A stretch of DNA of 64,000 bases, taken from Paenibacillus artemisiicola. GTDB taxonomy: Bacteria; Bacillota; Bacilli; Paenibacillales; Paenibacillaceae. Every line of letters starts with the position of its first letter. Positions within the stretch are counted from its first letter, which is position 1. The stretch covers positions 1-64,000 of the forward strand of contig NZ_JAGGDJ010000006.1 in NCBI RefSeq assembly GCF_017652985.1. The letters run 5' to 3'. A program made the translations under genes and the position numbers. Positions 34,798 to 43,858 of this stretch are shown here, piece by piece. Below the pieces are notes generated by a model. That model was given only the letters and a program-made list of their open reading frames with translations. It was not told the origin of the DNA and did not search any database.

Positions 34798-36588
34798 GTG
34801 GCTTTCCTGAGAAAACTGTCCATTCGTTCGCAGCTGTTCATTCTCGCGGCCTGCACGATTAGTGTGATGCTCGTCGTCATTCTTCATACGTATTCCATGA
34901 TGTCGGGCATGATCACCCGCAGCCACGAGGAATACGTCAAACAAACGGTGTCGGAAATCAAGAAGAACGTCGCGTCCAACCACGACGTCATCTACCGGAT
35001 CATGCAGGATATCTCGTACAACCAGGACGTGCAGGACTATCTCGTGGAGACGGACAAGCTGGTCCGCTACGACAAGTTCACGAAGCTGAACAAATATTTG
35101 AACGGCCAGAAGGACTTGAAGGAAGGGATCCAAGACATCATCATCTCCGGCAACAACGGCACCTGGATCGACCTGTACGGCGGCAACCGGTACGTCGTGC
35201 CCCTGCGGATGCAGCTGTCGGGCAAGAAGGTGAACGGCTATTACGCCGGCATGCAGCAGTTCGGCGTCCTGTACGGTCCGGACGAGAAGCTCGTCTTCGC
35301 GACCACGATCACCTACAGCCAGCAGGGCGCGCTCTTCAACCGCAACATCGGCACGGCGTTCTTCGTCGTCGACGCCTCCGCCATCGTCAGCGAGCAGGAT
35401 TACTCGTCGAAGGCGACGGGCACCCAAATTTATTTGCTGGACCGGTCGCGCCGGGTCATCACGAGCAACGCGTCCGTGAAAACTGGAAGCGATTTCAAAG
35501 GCATCGAGCTGGGCAGCGCCGACGCGGGCAACCGGATCGTCGACTGGAACGGGCGCAGCTACGTCGTCGAGACGGAAGCGCTGCCCGACATCGACGGGAC
35601 GATCGTGAGCATGGCGCCGGAGAACGAGCTGCTGCGGGATCTGCTCGACATCCGCAAGCAGGAGCTCAGCATTCTCGGCATCGCGCTGCTCGTGCTGGCG
35701 GTACCGTTCATGTTCATCATCAATAACATTTTGCGGCCGCTGAAGCGCCTCATCTTCTTCATCACGCGCATCCGGCGCGGCGATCTGCTGCAGTTCAAGA
35801 AGCGCATCGCGCTGGACGGCTACATGGAGATCAGCATCGTGGCGACGGAGCTGAACAGCATGCTCGACGAGATCGACCGGCTGACGCTCAGCCTGGTAGA
35901 GACGAACACGCGGCTGTACGGCATCGAGCTGGAGAAGAAGAAGTCGGAGCTCGCGTTCCTGCGCAGCCAGATCAATCCGCACTTCCTGTACAACACGCTG
36001 GAAGCGATTACGGGCATCGCCGTCGTGGAAGGACAGGACCGGATCAAGACGATGACCCGCGCGCTCTCGAGCATTTTCCGCTACAGCGTCAAGGGTTCGG
36101 GCGAAGTGCCGCTCGGCGAGGAGATCCGCATGATCGAGTCGTACGTCCGCATCCAGCAGATCCGGTTCGCCGACCGGTTCGCCGTCCGCTACGAGCTGAC
36201 GGACGAGGCGCTGGCGTACCGGGTGCCGAAGATGATCCTGCAGCCGCTCGTCGAGAACGCCGTCTATCACGGTTTCGAGCCGACGCTGCGGCAGGGCGAG
36301 CTCTGGATCCGCGGACAGGTCGACGGCGAAGGCGCGCTGCGGATTCGGATCGCGGATAACGGCGTGGGCATGCCGCCGGGCGTGCTGGACGGGCTTCGGC
36401 GCCTGCTCGCCGCGCCGGGGGCGGGCCCGCAGGAGCCCGCGGATCAGAAGAGCATCGGCATGGTCAATGTCCATAACCGGATCCAGCTGATGTTCGGCCC
36501 GGGCAGCGGCCTGCGGCTGGAGAGCGTTCAAGGCGAAGGAACGACGATCGAAATGACGATTCGAGGGGGGAGCGAAGAGCATGCATAA
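34798..36588 (+). CDS. YesM-type sensor histidine kinase (second system)
   Basis: A 596-residue membrane kinase. It has a first helix at about 12-33, a large extracellular sensor to about 285, a second helix around 290-312 (LSILGIALLVLAVPFMFIIN) and a HAMP-like linker. The phospho-acceptor His395 is in SQINPHFLYNTLEAI. The ATPase domain has VENAVYHGFEP, IADNGVGMPPG and GMVNVHNRIQLMFG. The start is GTG; a better ATG is not available because the upstream in-frame ATG at 34753 meets a TGA after 12 codons. Its last 8 bases overlap the YesN gene. It probably senses the ligand of the importer at 38192-41753. Confidence 0.9.
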   Translation: MAFLRKLSIRSQLFILAACTISVMLVVILHTYSMMSGMITRSHEEYVKQTVSEIKKNVASNHDVIYRIMQDISYNQDVQDYLVETDKLVRYDKFTKLNKYLNGQKDLKEGIQDIIISGNNGTWIDLYGGNRYVVPLRMQLSGKKVNGYYAGMQQFGVLYGPDEKLVFATTITYSQQGALFNRNIGTAFFVVDASAIVSEQDYSSKATGTQIYLLDRSRRVITSNASVKTGSDFKGIELGSADAGNRIVDWNGRSYVVETEALPDIDGTIVSMAPENELLRDLLDIRKQELSILGIALLVLAVPFMFIINNILRPLKRLIFFITRIRRGDLLQFKKRIALDGYMEISIVATELNSMLDEIDRLTLSLVETNTRLYGIELEKKKSELAFLRSQINPHFLYNTLEAITGIAVVEGQDRIKTMTRALSSIFRYSVKGSGEVPLGEEIRMIESYVRIQQIRFADRFAVRYELTDEALAYRVPKMILQPLVENAVYHGFEPTLRQGELWIRGQVDGEGALRIRIADNGVGMPPGVLDGLRRLLAAPGAGPQEPADQKSIGMVNVHNRIQLMFGPGSGLRLESVQGEGTTIEMTIRGGSEEHA

Positions 36589-37999
36589 AGTACTGTTGGT
36601 GGACGACGAGAGCTGGGTCGTGGAGAGCTTGAAGGACCTGGTCGACTGGGAGCGCCACGGCTTCGAGGTCGTCGGGCAGGCGTACAAAGGCGCGGACGCG
36701 CTGGCGCTGATGAAGGCGCTGAAGCCCGACGTCGTATTCACGGATATCCGGATGCCGGAGATGAACGGGCTGGAGCTCATCCAGCGGGGCAGAAGCCTGG
36801 ACCATCCGGTCCAGTTCGTCGTCGTCAGCGGCTACGCGGAATTCGCTTACGCCCAGAAGGCGATCGCCTACGGCGCGGTGGCGTACTGCCTGAAGCCGTT
36901 CGACGAGACCGAAATCACCGGCGTGCTCGCCAAGCTGGACAAGCTGCTGACGGCCGCGAGGCCCGCGCCGGCGTCGGCGCTGCTCTATTACCTCGAGGAG
37001 CCGAGCGACGCGAACCGGCTGAGGCTGCTCGCGGAGCTGGACGGCAAGGGCTTCGGCGACTGGCGGGCCGACGGGCTCGTGCCCGTCGTGGCCGTCGGCG
37101 CGGGCGACCTGCCGATGCCGGGCGCCAAGGCCGTGAGGCTGAAGACGGGCGCGTCCAAGACGGCCTATCTGCTGCCGGCCGCCCGGGCGGACGAACTGGC
37201 GTCGGCATGGCGGGAGCCCGTCCCGCTCGGCCTGTCCGGCATCGGCGTCGGCGGTCCGGTCCGCGACTTGAGCGAGATCAGGGCCGGCATCGACGCCGCG
37301 GACGCGCTCGCGCACCAGTTCTTCGTCACGCGCGAATGCGGCGTCTACGCGGCGCAGCCGTTCCGCCAGGACGAGCTGAACCGCCTCATGGCGGATATGA
37401 GCCGGGCGATAGCCGCCCAATCGGCGGGAGCGGTTCAAGCGGCGTTCAAGGGCATCGTCGAGCTGTTCGCCGTTCGTTCGCTGTCCGTCCTTCACGCCTT
37501 CCAGGTCTACAACATGACGGTGGCGTTTCTGTTCAAGCTGGGCCAGACGGAGGAGACGCTGTACAGCTACGAGCAGCTCATCCAGTCGTACCGCGACGTC
37601 TTCGACATGCTGGACGCGCTGGAGGCGCTCGTCGCCCGCGACTTGGCGCCCGCCGCCGATCCGCAGCCCCCCGAGTCGAAGAACCGGAACTTCAACGCCA
37701 TCCTGCAGTACGTGACGCAGCATTTCCGCGAGGAGCTGTCGCTGCAGAGCCTGTCGGAGCAGTTCTACATGAACCCGAGCTACATCAGCCAGCTGTTCCG
37801 CAAGGAGGTCGGCGAGACGCTGACGGGCTACGTCGCGCGCCTGCGGATCGAGCATGCGCGCGAGCTGCTCGGCGGCGGGGAGCTGACCATGCAGGAAATC
37901 GCCGAGCGGATCGGCTACCAGGATTATTTTTATTTCACGCGGCTGTTCAAGAAGATGACCGGCAAGACGCCGACGCAGTACCGCAGCGAGCGGCAGTGA
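36581..37999 (+). CDS. YesN-type response regulator (second system)
   Basis: A 472-residue regulator. The receiver has VDDE, phospho-acceptor Asp55 (VFTDIRMPEM) and Lys105 (YCLKPF). The middle linker is shorter than in the regulator at 5239-6849. The C-terminal AraC domain has LSEQFYMNPSYISQLFRKEV and IAERIGYQDYFYFTRLFKKM. It is translated from an ATG inside the kinase gene, so the two are coupled. The adjacent importer promoter with direct repeats at 38011-38050 is its probable target. Confidence 0.92.
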   Translation: MHKVLLVDDESWVVESLKDLVDWERHGFEVVGQAYKGADALALMKALKPDVVFTDIRMPEMNGLELIQRGRSLDHPVQFVVVSGYAEFAYAQKAIAYGAVAYCLKPFDETEITGVLAKLDKLLTAARPAPASALLYYLEEPSDANRLRLLAELDGKGFGDWRADGLVPVVAVGAGDLPMPGAKAVRLKTGASKTAYLLPAARADELASAWREPVPLGLSGIGVGGPVRDLSEIRAGIDAADALAHQFFVTRECGVYAAQPFRQDELNRLMADMSRAIAAQSAGAVQAAFKGIVELFAVRSLSVLHAFQVYNMTVAFLFKLGQTEETLYSYEQLIQSYRDVFDMLDALEALVARDLAPAADPQPPESKNRNFNAILQYVTQHFREELSLQSLSEQFYMNPSYISQLFRKEVGETLTGYVARLRIEHARELLGGGELTMQEIAERIGYQDYFYFTRLFKKMTGKTPTQYRSERQ

Positions 38000-38010
38000 A
38001 AGCGCAGACA

Positions 38011-38048
38011 ATGGATCGTTTTTAGATCCGCTATGGACGATTTTTAGA
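38011..38048 (+). promoter_or_regulatory. Imperfect direct repeat upstream of the LplBCA-type importer
   Basis: ATGGATCGTTTTTAGATCC (38011) and ATGGACGATTTTTAGAAAA (38033) are in direct repeat 22 bases apart. The second overlaps the terminator stem. Such two-turn direct repeats are typical of AraC-family operators; assignment to the neighbouring YesN is inference. Confidence 0.45.
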
Positions 38049-38077
38049 AAACTTTCGCCGAAAGTTTTCTTTTTTTA
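38046..38077 (+). terminator. Terminator of the second YesMN operon
   Basis: AGAAAACTTTC and GAAAGTTTTCT form an 11-bp stem with a GCC loop, followed by six or more T. Confidence 0.92.
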
Positions 38078-38088
38078 TGTTCGGAATT

Positions 38089-38102
38089 TAGAAGCGCTTT
38101 CC
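38089..38102 (+). promoter_or_regulatory. Candidate cre (catabolite repression) site
   Basis: TAGAAGCGCTTTCC matches the optimal CcpA site TGAAAGCGCTTTCA at 11 of 14 positions, including the central AAGCGCTTTC. It lies about 45 bases before the GATAAT -10 candidate (38146-38151). Confidence 0.45.
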
Positions 38103-38191
38103 TTTTCGATAAATCGCGTGCATACCCGAGCCGGGCGATCGGCGCGATAATGGGGACAGTTGGGTTGGCAACGCTTACGAGGAGGATCGCA

Positions 38192-39100
38192 ATGGGAAAA
38201 ACAATCGGGAAGGACCTGTACAAACACCGCTACCTGTATCTGCTGCTCCTTCCTACCGTGCTCTTCTACGTCTTGTTCCAGTACGTGCCGATGTACGGCG
38301 TGCTGCTCGCGTTCAAGGAGTTTCACATCCGGGAGGGCATCCTGCGGAGCCCGTGGGTCGGATTGGACAATTTCAAGGAGCTGATCGCGCAGAGCGATTT
38401 TTGGCGCGCGTTCTGGAACACGCTCTATATCAGCTGCGGCCGGATCGTGTTCGAGTATCCGATCGCGATCGTGCTGGCGCTCCTGATCAACGAAGTGGCG
38501 CGGGAGAAGCTGAAGAAATTTTATCAAACCGTCTATACGTTCCCGCACTTCATCTCTTGGGTCATCATCAGCGGCATCATGTTCAACTTCCTGGGCAACA
38601 CCGGCGTGCTGAATCAGATCATCGCCTCGCTCGGCTTCCACAAGGTGACGTTCCTGACCGATCCCGGGCTGTTCCGGGCGATCGTGTTCCTCTCGAACAT
38701 CTGGAAGGAAGTCGGCTGGAGCGCGATCATCTATCTGGCGGCGATCGCCGGCATCAATCCGGAGCTGTACGAAGCCGCTTACGTCGACGGCGCGGGACGG
38801 TTCCAGCAGCTGAAGTCGGTCACGTGGCCTTCGATTCGCGGCACGGCGGCGATCCTGCTGATCCTGGCCGTCGGCAACGCGATGAACGGCGGGTTCGACC
38901 AAATCTTCAACCTGTACAATCCGGGCGTCTATTCGACCGGCGACATCATCGACACGTATACGTACCGCTCGGCGTTCGCGGACGGCCTCAGCTTCGGGGT
39001 CACGACGGCGGTCGGCCTGTTCAAGGCGGTGCTGAACTTCGGCCTGCTCTATCTGGCCAATTACATCGTCAAACGACTCGGCGGGGAGGGACTCGTGTAA
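38192..39100 (+). CDS. LplB-type sugar ABC transporter permease
   Basis: A 302-residue membrane protein. The N-terminus (YLYLLLLPTVLFYVLFQYVP MYGVLLAFK) is typical of LplB, and the EAA loop is ELYEAAYVDGAGRFQQLKSV. GGAGG lies 6 bases before this ATG; the longer frame to 38150 has no site. It is the first gene of a permease-permease-binding protein operon, the reverse order of the locus at 16472-20011. Confidence 0.92.
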   Translation: MGKTIGKDLYKHRYLYLLLLPTVLFYVLFQYVPMYGVLLAFKEFHIREGILRSPWVGLDNFKELIAQSDFWRAFWNTLYISCGRIVFEYPIAIVLALLINEVAREKLKKFYQTVYTFPHFISWVIISGIMFNFLGNTGVLNQIIASLGFHKVTFLTDPGLFRAIVFLSNIWKEVGWSAIIYLAAIAGINPELYEAAYVDGAGRFQQLKSVTWPSIRGTAAILLILAVGNAMNGGFDQIFNLYNPGVYSTGDIIDTYTYRSAFADGLSFGVTTAVGLFKAVLNFGLLYLANYIVKRLGGEGLV

Positions 39101-40021
39101 ATGGAAACCGCAACGACATCCGCCGCGGTCCGGCAAAGCCCGGGCAGACGCGGCAAAAAAACGAGCGTCGCCGACCTGATCATCCACGCGGTGCTCTTCG
39201 TGCTCACGATCGCGACCCTGCTGCCGTTCTACAACGTCGTCCTCATGTCGTTCAGCAACACGGTGGCGGTCTCGAAGCAGCTCGTCTATCTCGTTCCCAC
39301 CGTCTTCGACCTGTCGGCCTACAGCTACATCCTGCATGAGCCGCGTTTCTTCAAGGCGCTGCTGGTCACGCTGTTCGTTACCGGCGTCGGGACCGCGGTC
39401 AACATGCTCGTCACGGTGACCGGCGCCTACGTGCTGTCGAAGTCGGGATTCCCGGGACGGAAGATCGTCATGAGCGGCATCGTCTTCACCATGTTTTTCA
39501 ACGGCGGGCTCATTCCGTTCTACCTGACGATGAAAAACTTCCACCTGATCAACAACCTGCTGGTCATGGTGCTGCCGGTCGCGGTCAACACGTTCTACAT
39601 GATCATCTGCATCGCCTTCTTCCGGACGCTGCCGGCGGGCGTCGAGGAATCGGCGAAGATCGACGGGGCCAACGATCTGCAGGTCCTGTACAAAATCGTC
39701 GTGCCGATCTCGATGCCGATGATCGCCACGATCACGCTGTTCTACGCGGTCGACCGCTGGAACGAATGGTGGTACGGCGTCCTGTTCATGACCAACGTCA
39801 ACCTGCTGCCGCTCCAGGCGCTGCTGCGGGAGCTGCTGACCAACTATCAGCAGGTGCTCTCGAGCATCACGACGAGCGTCCGCGTCGGGGATTCCGGCCT
39901 GCAGCCGGAAATGCTCAAGATGGCCGTGCTCGTCGTCAGCACCCTTCCGATCGCCTGCCTCTACCCGTTTCTCCAAAAATATTTCGCGAAGGGCGTTATG
40001 ATCGGATCCATCAAGGGATAG
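39101..40021 (+). CDS. LplC-type sugar ABC transporter permease
   Basis: A 306-residue membrane protein with the EAA loop VEESAKIDGANDLQVLYKIV and the tail QKYFAKGVMIGSIKG. The ATG follows the preceding stop codon directly with no spacer, and GGGGAGGG lies inside the upstream gene. It pairs with the LplB-type protein. Confidence 0.92.
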   Translation: METATTSAAVRQSPGRRGKKTSVADLIIHAVLFVLTIATLLPFYNVVLMSFSNTVAVSKQLVYLVPTVFDLSAYSYILHEPRFFKALLVTLFVTGVGTAVNMLVTVTGAYVLSKSGFPGRKIVMSGIVFTMFFNGGLIPFYLTMKNFHLINNLLVMVLPVAVNTFYMIICIAFFRTLPAGVEESAKIDGANDLQVLYKIVVPISMPMIATITLFYAVDRWNEWWYGVLFMTNVNLLPLQALLRELLTNYQQVLSSITTSVRVGDSGLQPEMLKMAVLVVSTLPIACLYPFLQKYFAKGVMIGSIKG

Positions 40022-40073
40022 TAAGAGCGAGAGCTTTTATTATAAAATCATAGCAGACAAGGGGATAGAGACG

Positions 40074-41753
40074 ATGAACAAAGCAAAACGGATCGGCATG
40101 AACGCGGTCGTCGCGGCGGCGCTCGTCGCGGCGGTCGCGGGCTGCGGCAACGCGAACGACGCTGCCAACGACGGCGCGAACAACGCGCCCGCGGCATCGG
40201 ACAACGGCGGCGGCGCGCCGGCGAATACGGCTACGAACGGACAGACCGCAGACAACCCGTATAAGGATCATTTGGACATTTCCCTGTCCTGGTGGGGCAT
40301 CGGCGTCGGCTTCCAGCAGCATGACGAGCTGCAGCAAAAGATCGAAAAGGATTTCAACGTCACGCTGAATCCGGTCGACATCGGCTGGGACAACTACAAA
40401 GAGAAGAACCAAGTGTGGTCCGCGGCCGGCCAGCTGCCGGACGTCATCACGAACAGCATCGTGAACGACAACCCGGCGACGTACAATCAATGGGTCAGCC
40501 AAGGACTCGTGCATGCGCTTCCGGACGACCTGAGCAGCTATCCGAACCTCGAGAAGGTCGCGAAGGCTCAAGACGTGCAGGGCGTCTATCGCGACGGCAA
40601 GCTGTACGCCATTCCGCGGATGACGTACCCGAACACGGACATGTGGGCGGTGGACCGCGCCATCTACGTGCGCAAGGACTGGATGGATAAGCTCGGCCTG
40701 CAGGATCCGAAGAGCTTCGCGGATTTCGACGCGATGATGAAAGCGTTCGCGGACAAGGATCCCGACGGCAACGGCAAGAACGATACGACGGGGATCGTCA
40801 TGAACACGCTCGGCTACTTCAAAGGCGTCTTCATGCCGACGTTCCCGCAGTTCGACAATAGCAGCTGGGTGAAGGAAGACGGCAAATGGGTGCCGTACTA
40901 CGCCTCCAAGCAAATGGACCAAGTCATGGTCCAAGCCCGTCAGCTGTACGCGGACGGCGGCCTCGATCCGGACTTCGCGGTCGAGAAAGCCGGCGAAGCG
41001 AACCAGAAATTCTATCAGGGCAAAGCGGGCGCGCTGGCGCTCGCGTCCAACTCCGTCAGCGGCCCGAACGGCGTCAAAGCGGAGTGGGAAAAAGCGAATC
41101 CGGGCAAAAACTTCTTCGACAACGTGAAGATCCTGCACCTGTGGCCGTCAGCGGACGGAACGATCTACCGTCACACGACGCAGTCGTTCTGGTCCGAGAC
41201 GATGATCAACGCGGACGTCGACGACGCGAAATTCGACCGCATCCTGAGCATCTACGACTGGCTGCTGTCGCCGGAAGCGAAGGAAACGTTCGACTACGGC
41301 ATCGAAGGCAAGGATTACACGAAGGACGCGAGCGGCACGATCACGATTACCCGTCCGAAGGAAGGCGACGCCTACGTCGCCCTGAATAAAGAATATCCTT
41401 CGTACGATATCATTTCGCAATTGGCGGCATGGCGCAACGCAAGCACCCTGGAGGACAGCCCGGCGAACCGCGCCGCGCTGGGAGACGGCGTCGTCGACTT
41501 CATCCAGAACGAGCTGAAATGGCAGATGGACAACGCCAAGCCGATCCCGACGGCGTTCGATATCTTCTCGATGTCCACGCCGGCCAAGGATAAGCTGTCG
41601 ACGATCAACTTCGACGAAGACTTCACCCGCATCGTGCTCGGCAAGGACGATCCGGTAAAAATGCTGCACGACGCCCAAAAGGGCTACGACGGCAAAGGGC
41701 TGCAGGACGCGATCAAAGAAGTGACGGAAGAGATGGCGAAGCTCGGCAAATAA
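40074..41753 (+). CDS. LplA-type oligosaccharide-binding lipoprotein
   Basis: A 559-residue lipoprotein (VAGC, Cys24) with an Asn/Ala-rich tether to about residue 60. The body is typical of large LplA-like proteins (HLDISLSWWGIGVGF; AAGQLPDVITNSIV; YAIPRMTYPNTDMWAVDRAI). Codons favour AAA/GAA more than in its neighbours, which suggests high expression. The 52-base upstream gap is AT-rich (TTATTATAAAAT), so an internal promoter raising binding-protein output is possible. AAGGGG precedes the ATG. Confidence 0.92.
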   Translation: MNKAKRIGMNAVVAAALVAAVAGCGNANDAANDGANNAPAASDNGGGAPANTATNGQTADNPYKDHLDISLSWWGIGVGFQQHDELQQKIEKDFNVTLNPVDIGWDNYKEKNQVWSAAGQLPDVITNSIVNDNPATYNQWVSQGLVHALPDDLSSYPNLEKVAKAQDVQGVYRDGKLYAIPRMTYPNTDMWAVDRAIYVRKDWMDKLGLQDPKSFADFDAMMKAFADKDPDGNGKNDTTGIVMNTLGYFKGVFMPTFPQFDNSSWVKEDGKWVPYYASKQMDQVMVQARQLYADGGLDPDFAVEKAGEANQKFYQGKAGALALASNSVSGPNGVKAEWEKANPGKNFFDNVKILHLWPSADGTIYRHTTQSFWSETMINADVDDAKFDRILSIYDWLLSPEAKETFDYGIEGKDYTKDASGTITITRPKEGDAYVALNKEYPSYDIISQLAAWRNASTLEDSPANRAALGDGVVDFIQNELKWQMDNAKPIPTAFDIFSMSTPAKDKLSTINFDEDFTRIVLGKDDPVKMLHDAQKGYDGKGLQDAIKEVTEEMAKLGK

Positions 41754-41805
41754 GCCGGCCGCGCGGCACATCGGCAAGCCGCCTTCCTGATTGAAGAGAA
41801 ACCCA

Positions 41806-41832
41806 AGAAAGGCGGCGCTTAGCCGCCTTTCT
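41806..41832 (+). terminator. Hairpin after the importer operon
   Basis: AGAAAGGCGGC and GCCGCCTTTCT form a perfect 11-bp stem with a 5-base loop. No T run follows, so termination efficiency is uncertain. Confidence 0.55.
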
Positions 41833-41856
41833 GGCTGTCCGGAACAGAATTCGATA

Positions 41857-41885
41857 TTGAACCGGCGGCCGTTTCGTTGTATGGT
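41857..41885 (+). promoter_or_regulatory. Promoter of the GH110-like gene
   Basis: TTGAAC (41857-41862), a 17-base spacer and TATGGT (41880-41885). The operator palindrome begins at the last base of the -10. Confidence 0.65.
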
Positions 41886-41904
41886 AGGTTAAGCGCTTAA
41901 CCTA
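41885..41904 (+). promoter_or_regulatory. Perfect 20-bp palindrome, LacI-family-type operator
   Basis: TAGGTTAAGCGCTTAACCTA is its own reverse complement and has the central CG common to LacI/GalR operators. It covers the transcription start region, which fits simple repression. It differs from a cre at the outer positions, so a dedicated sugar-responsive repressor is more likely than CcpA. No LacI-type gene is in the window. Confidence 0.75.
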
Positions 41905-41935
41905 TCTCGGCGAGGAGATGAAGAGGAGGAAGACG

Positions 41936-43738
41936 ATGGAGACCGCATACGAGGTTACGGGAGGAATCGCGCGCTTCCGGCTGACGGATTACGGCGCGGA
42001 GCCCGATTCGGGCCGCGACGCGCTGCCTGCCATGCGGCGGGCGATCGAAGCGGCGGGGAAGCATGACGGGCCGGCGTTGCTGGAAATTCCGCAGGGGAGG
42101 TACGATTTCTATCCGGACGAGGCTGCCCGGGAACCGTATTACATTACGAACACGGCCAGCGAGGAGGAGAATCCCGACGTCACGAAGACGATCGCGATTC
42201 TGCTGAAGGGGATCGAGCGGCTGACGCTGGACGGGCAAGGCTCGCTCTTCCTGTTCCACGGGCGGGTCACCATGCTCGCGCTGGACGGCTGCGACGACGT
42301 CGAGATCCGCAATCTGCATCTCGATTACGCCCGCCCGACGGTGGCGGAGATGACGGTGACGGCCGCCGGGACGGACTATATGGACGTCGAGGTGCATCCC
42401 GATTCCCGGTACGAGGTGCAGGACGGGAAGGTGCATTGGACCGGCGACGGCTGGCGCTTCAACGCCGGCCCGATGCAGGCGTTCGACCCGGTCCGCAACC
42501 GGACGTGGCGCATCGACAATCTCGGCGAAGCGGCGCTCGCCGAGGAGCTGGCGCCGATGCGGCTCCGCTTCCGTCTGGGCGGCGCGCCTAGCGAACCGGC
42601 AGGCCGCGTCCTGCAGGTGCGCGACGGTCTGCGCGACCAGGTCGGCGTCTTCATTCGCCGCAGCCGGAATATCCGGTTCGCCGACGGCGGCATTCACTTC
42701 ATGCACGGCCTCGGCGTCGTCTGCCAGTACAGCGAAGATCTGCGCTTCGCGGAGCTGGACTTCTCGCCGCGGCCGGAGACGGGCCGGACGGTGACGGCGT
42801 TCGCCGACTTCATCCACGTCTCAGGCTGCCGCGGCCGGGTCGAGATCGAAGGCTGCCGGTTCGTCGGCGGCCACGACGATCCGATCAATGTCCACGGCAC
42901 GCATCTGCAGCTAGTCGGCATGCCGGAGGCGAACCGCGTGCTGCTGCGCTTCATGCATCCCCAGACGTACGGCTTCCAAGCCTTCTTCCCCGGCGACGAG
43001 ATCGCGTTCGTCAAGCGCGAGACGCTTCTTCCGTACGCCTCGGGCAAGGTTCTCGCCGTCGAAGCCGTCAGTCCGCGCGACTGGCTGCTGACGCTGGACG
43101 CGGATGCGCCGGCGGGCGCCGAGCCGGGGGACGCGGTCGAGAACGTCACGTGGAACCCGGAGCTGCGCGTGCGGGGCAATTATTTCGCCCGCATTCCGAC
43201 GCGGGGCGTGCTCGTGACGACCCGGCGCAAGACAGTCATCGAAGACAACGTCTTCGACGGCACGACGATGAGCGGCGTGTTCGTCGCCGACGACGCGGAG
43301 AGCTGGTTCGAGTCCGGGCCGGTCCGGGACCTGACGATCCGGGGCAACCGGTTCGCCGCGTGCGGCAGCTCGGAGCATCCCGTCATCTTCATCGCGCCGG
43401 AGAACCGCGTCGCCGACGCCGCCCGGCCGGTGCATGAAGGCATCGTCATCGAGGGCAACCGCATCGAGACGAGCTTGGCGGCGGCGTTGGTCGCGAAGAG
43501 CGTCCGCGGGCTGCGGTTCGCGAACAACGAGGTCGTACCGGCGGAAGGGGCCGCGGAGGACGGCGCGCCGGCGGCCGCGAGCCTGATTCGGCTCGACGCC
43601 TGCAGCGGCGCCGCCATCGAAGGCAACGCCTTTGCCGAAGGCGGCATGCCGGCGAACGTCGCCGCATTGAAGCGGATGGCGCCGGACGGCTTGCGGATGG
43701 GCGAGGGCCAGCGGCTTCGCGTCGAGGCGCGGGACTGA
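41936..43738 (+). CDS. GH110-like alpha-1,3-galactosidase (right-handed beta-helix)
   Basis: A 600-residue protein without a signal peptide. The repeated short beta strands (VEIRNLHLDYARPTVAEMTV; FHGRVTMLALDGCDDV) indicate a parallel beta-helix. The block GGHDDPINVHGTHLQLVGMP, then FFPGDEIAFVKRETLLPY, agrees with my recollection of GH110 enzymes, which remove alpha-1,3-linked galactose. The end has more helix rungs (VIEDNVFDGTTMSGVFVADD; IVIEGNRIETSLAAALV). The start is ATG 41936, with GAGGAGG 6 bases away; the ATG at 41918 overlaps its own ribosome site. A cytosolic location suggests action on imported oligosaccharides. Confidence 0.72.
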   Translation: METAYEVTGGIARFRLTDYGAEPDSGRDALPAMRRAIEAAGKHDGPALLEIPQGRYDFYPDEAAREPYYITNTASEEENPDVTKTIAILLKGIERLTLDGQGSLFLFHGRVTMLALDGCDDVEIRNLHLDYARPTVAEMTVTAAGTDYMDVEVHPDSRYEVQDGKVHWTGDGWRFNAGPMQAFDPVRNRTWRIDNLGEAALAEELAPMRLRFRLGGAPSEPAGRVLQVRDGLRDQVGVFIRRSRNIRFADGGIHFMHGLGVVCQYSEDLRFAELDFSPRPETGRTVTAFADFIHVSGCRGRVEIEGCRFVGGHDDPINVHGTHLQLVGMPEANRVLLRFMHPQTYGFQAFFPGDEIAFVKRETLLPYASGKVLAVEAVSPRDWLLTLDADAPAGAEPGDAVENVTWNPELRVRGNYFARIPTRGVLVTTRRKTVIEDNVFDGTTMSGVFVADDAESWFESGPVRDLTIRGNRFAACGSSEHPVIFIAPENRVADAARPVHEGIVIEGNRIETSLAAALVAKSVRGLRFANNEVVPAEGAAEDGAPAAASLIRLDACSGAAIEGNAFAEGGMPANVAALKRMAPDGLRMGEGQRLRVEARD

Positions 43739-43785
43739 CCGGCGGGCGGCGCGGCAAGTTGAGCCGTTCAAATGGCAATCAATCG

Positions 43786-43825
43786 GCAATCGAATCAAGT
43801 AGCAATCGAATCAAGTAGCAATCGA
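43786..43825. repeat. 16-bp tandem repeat, 2.5 copies
   Basis: GCAATCGAATCAAGTA occurs twice in tandem (43786-43801, 43802-43817) plus a partial third copy, just before the ribosome site of the next gene. Confidence 0.8.
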
Positions 43826-43858
43826 ACGGAACGTGCAAAAGGAGAGAGGAGCGCAACA

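Noticed and set aside
34774-36780. 668-codon minus-strand frame opposite the YesM gene
   Set aside because: Shadow of the second YesM kinase, which has intact kinase motifs.
38166-38179. Second cre-like site TGGCAACGCTTACG
   Set aside because: The match to the consensus is scattered and the centre is not symmetric; the site at 38089 is better.
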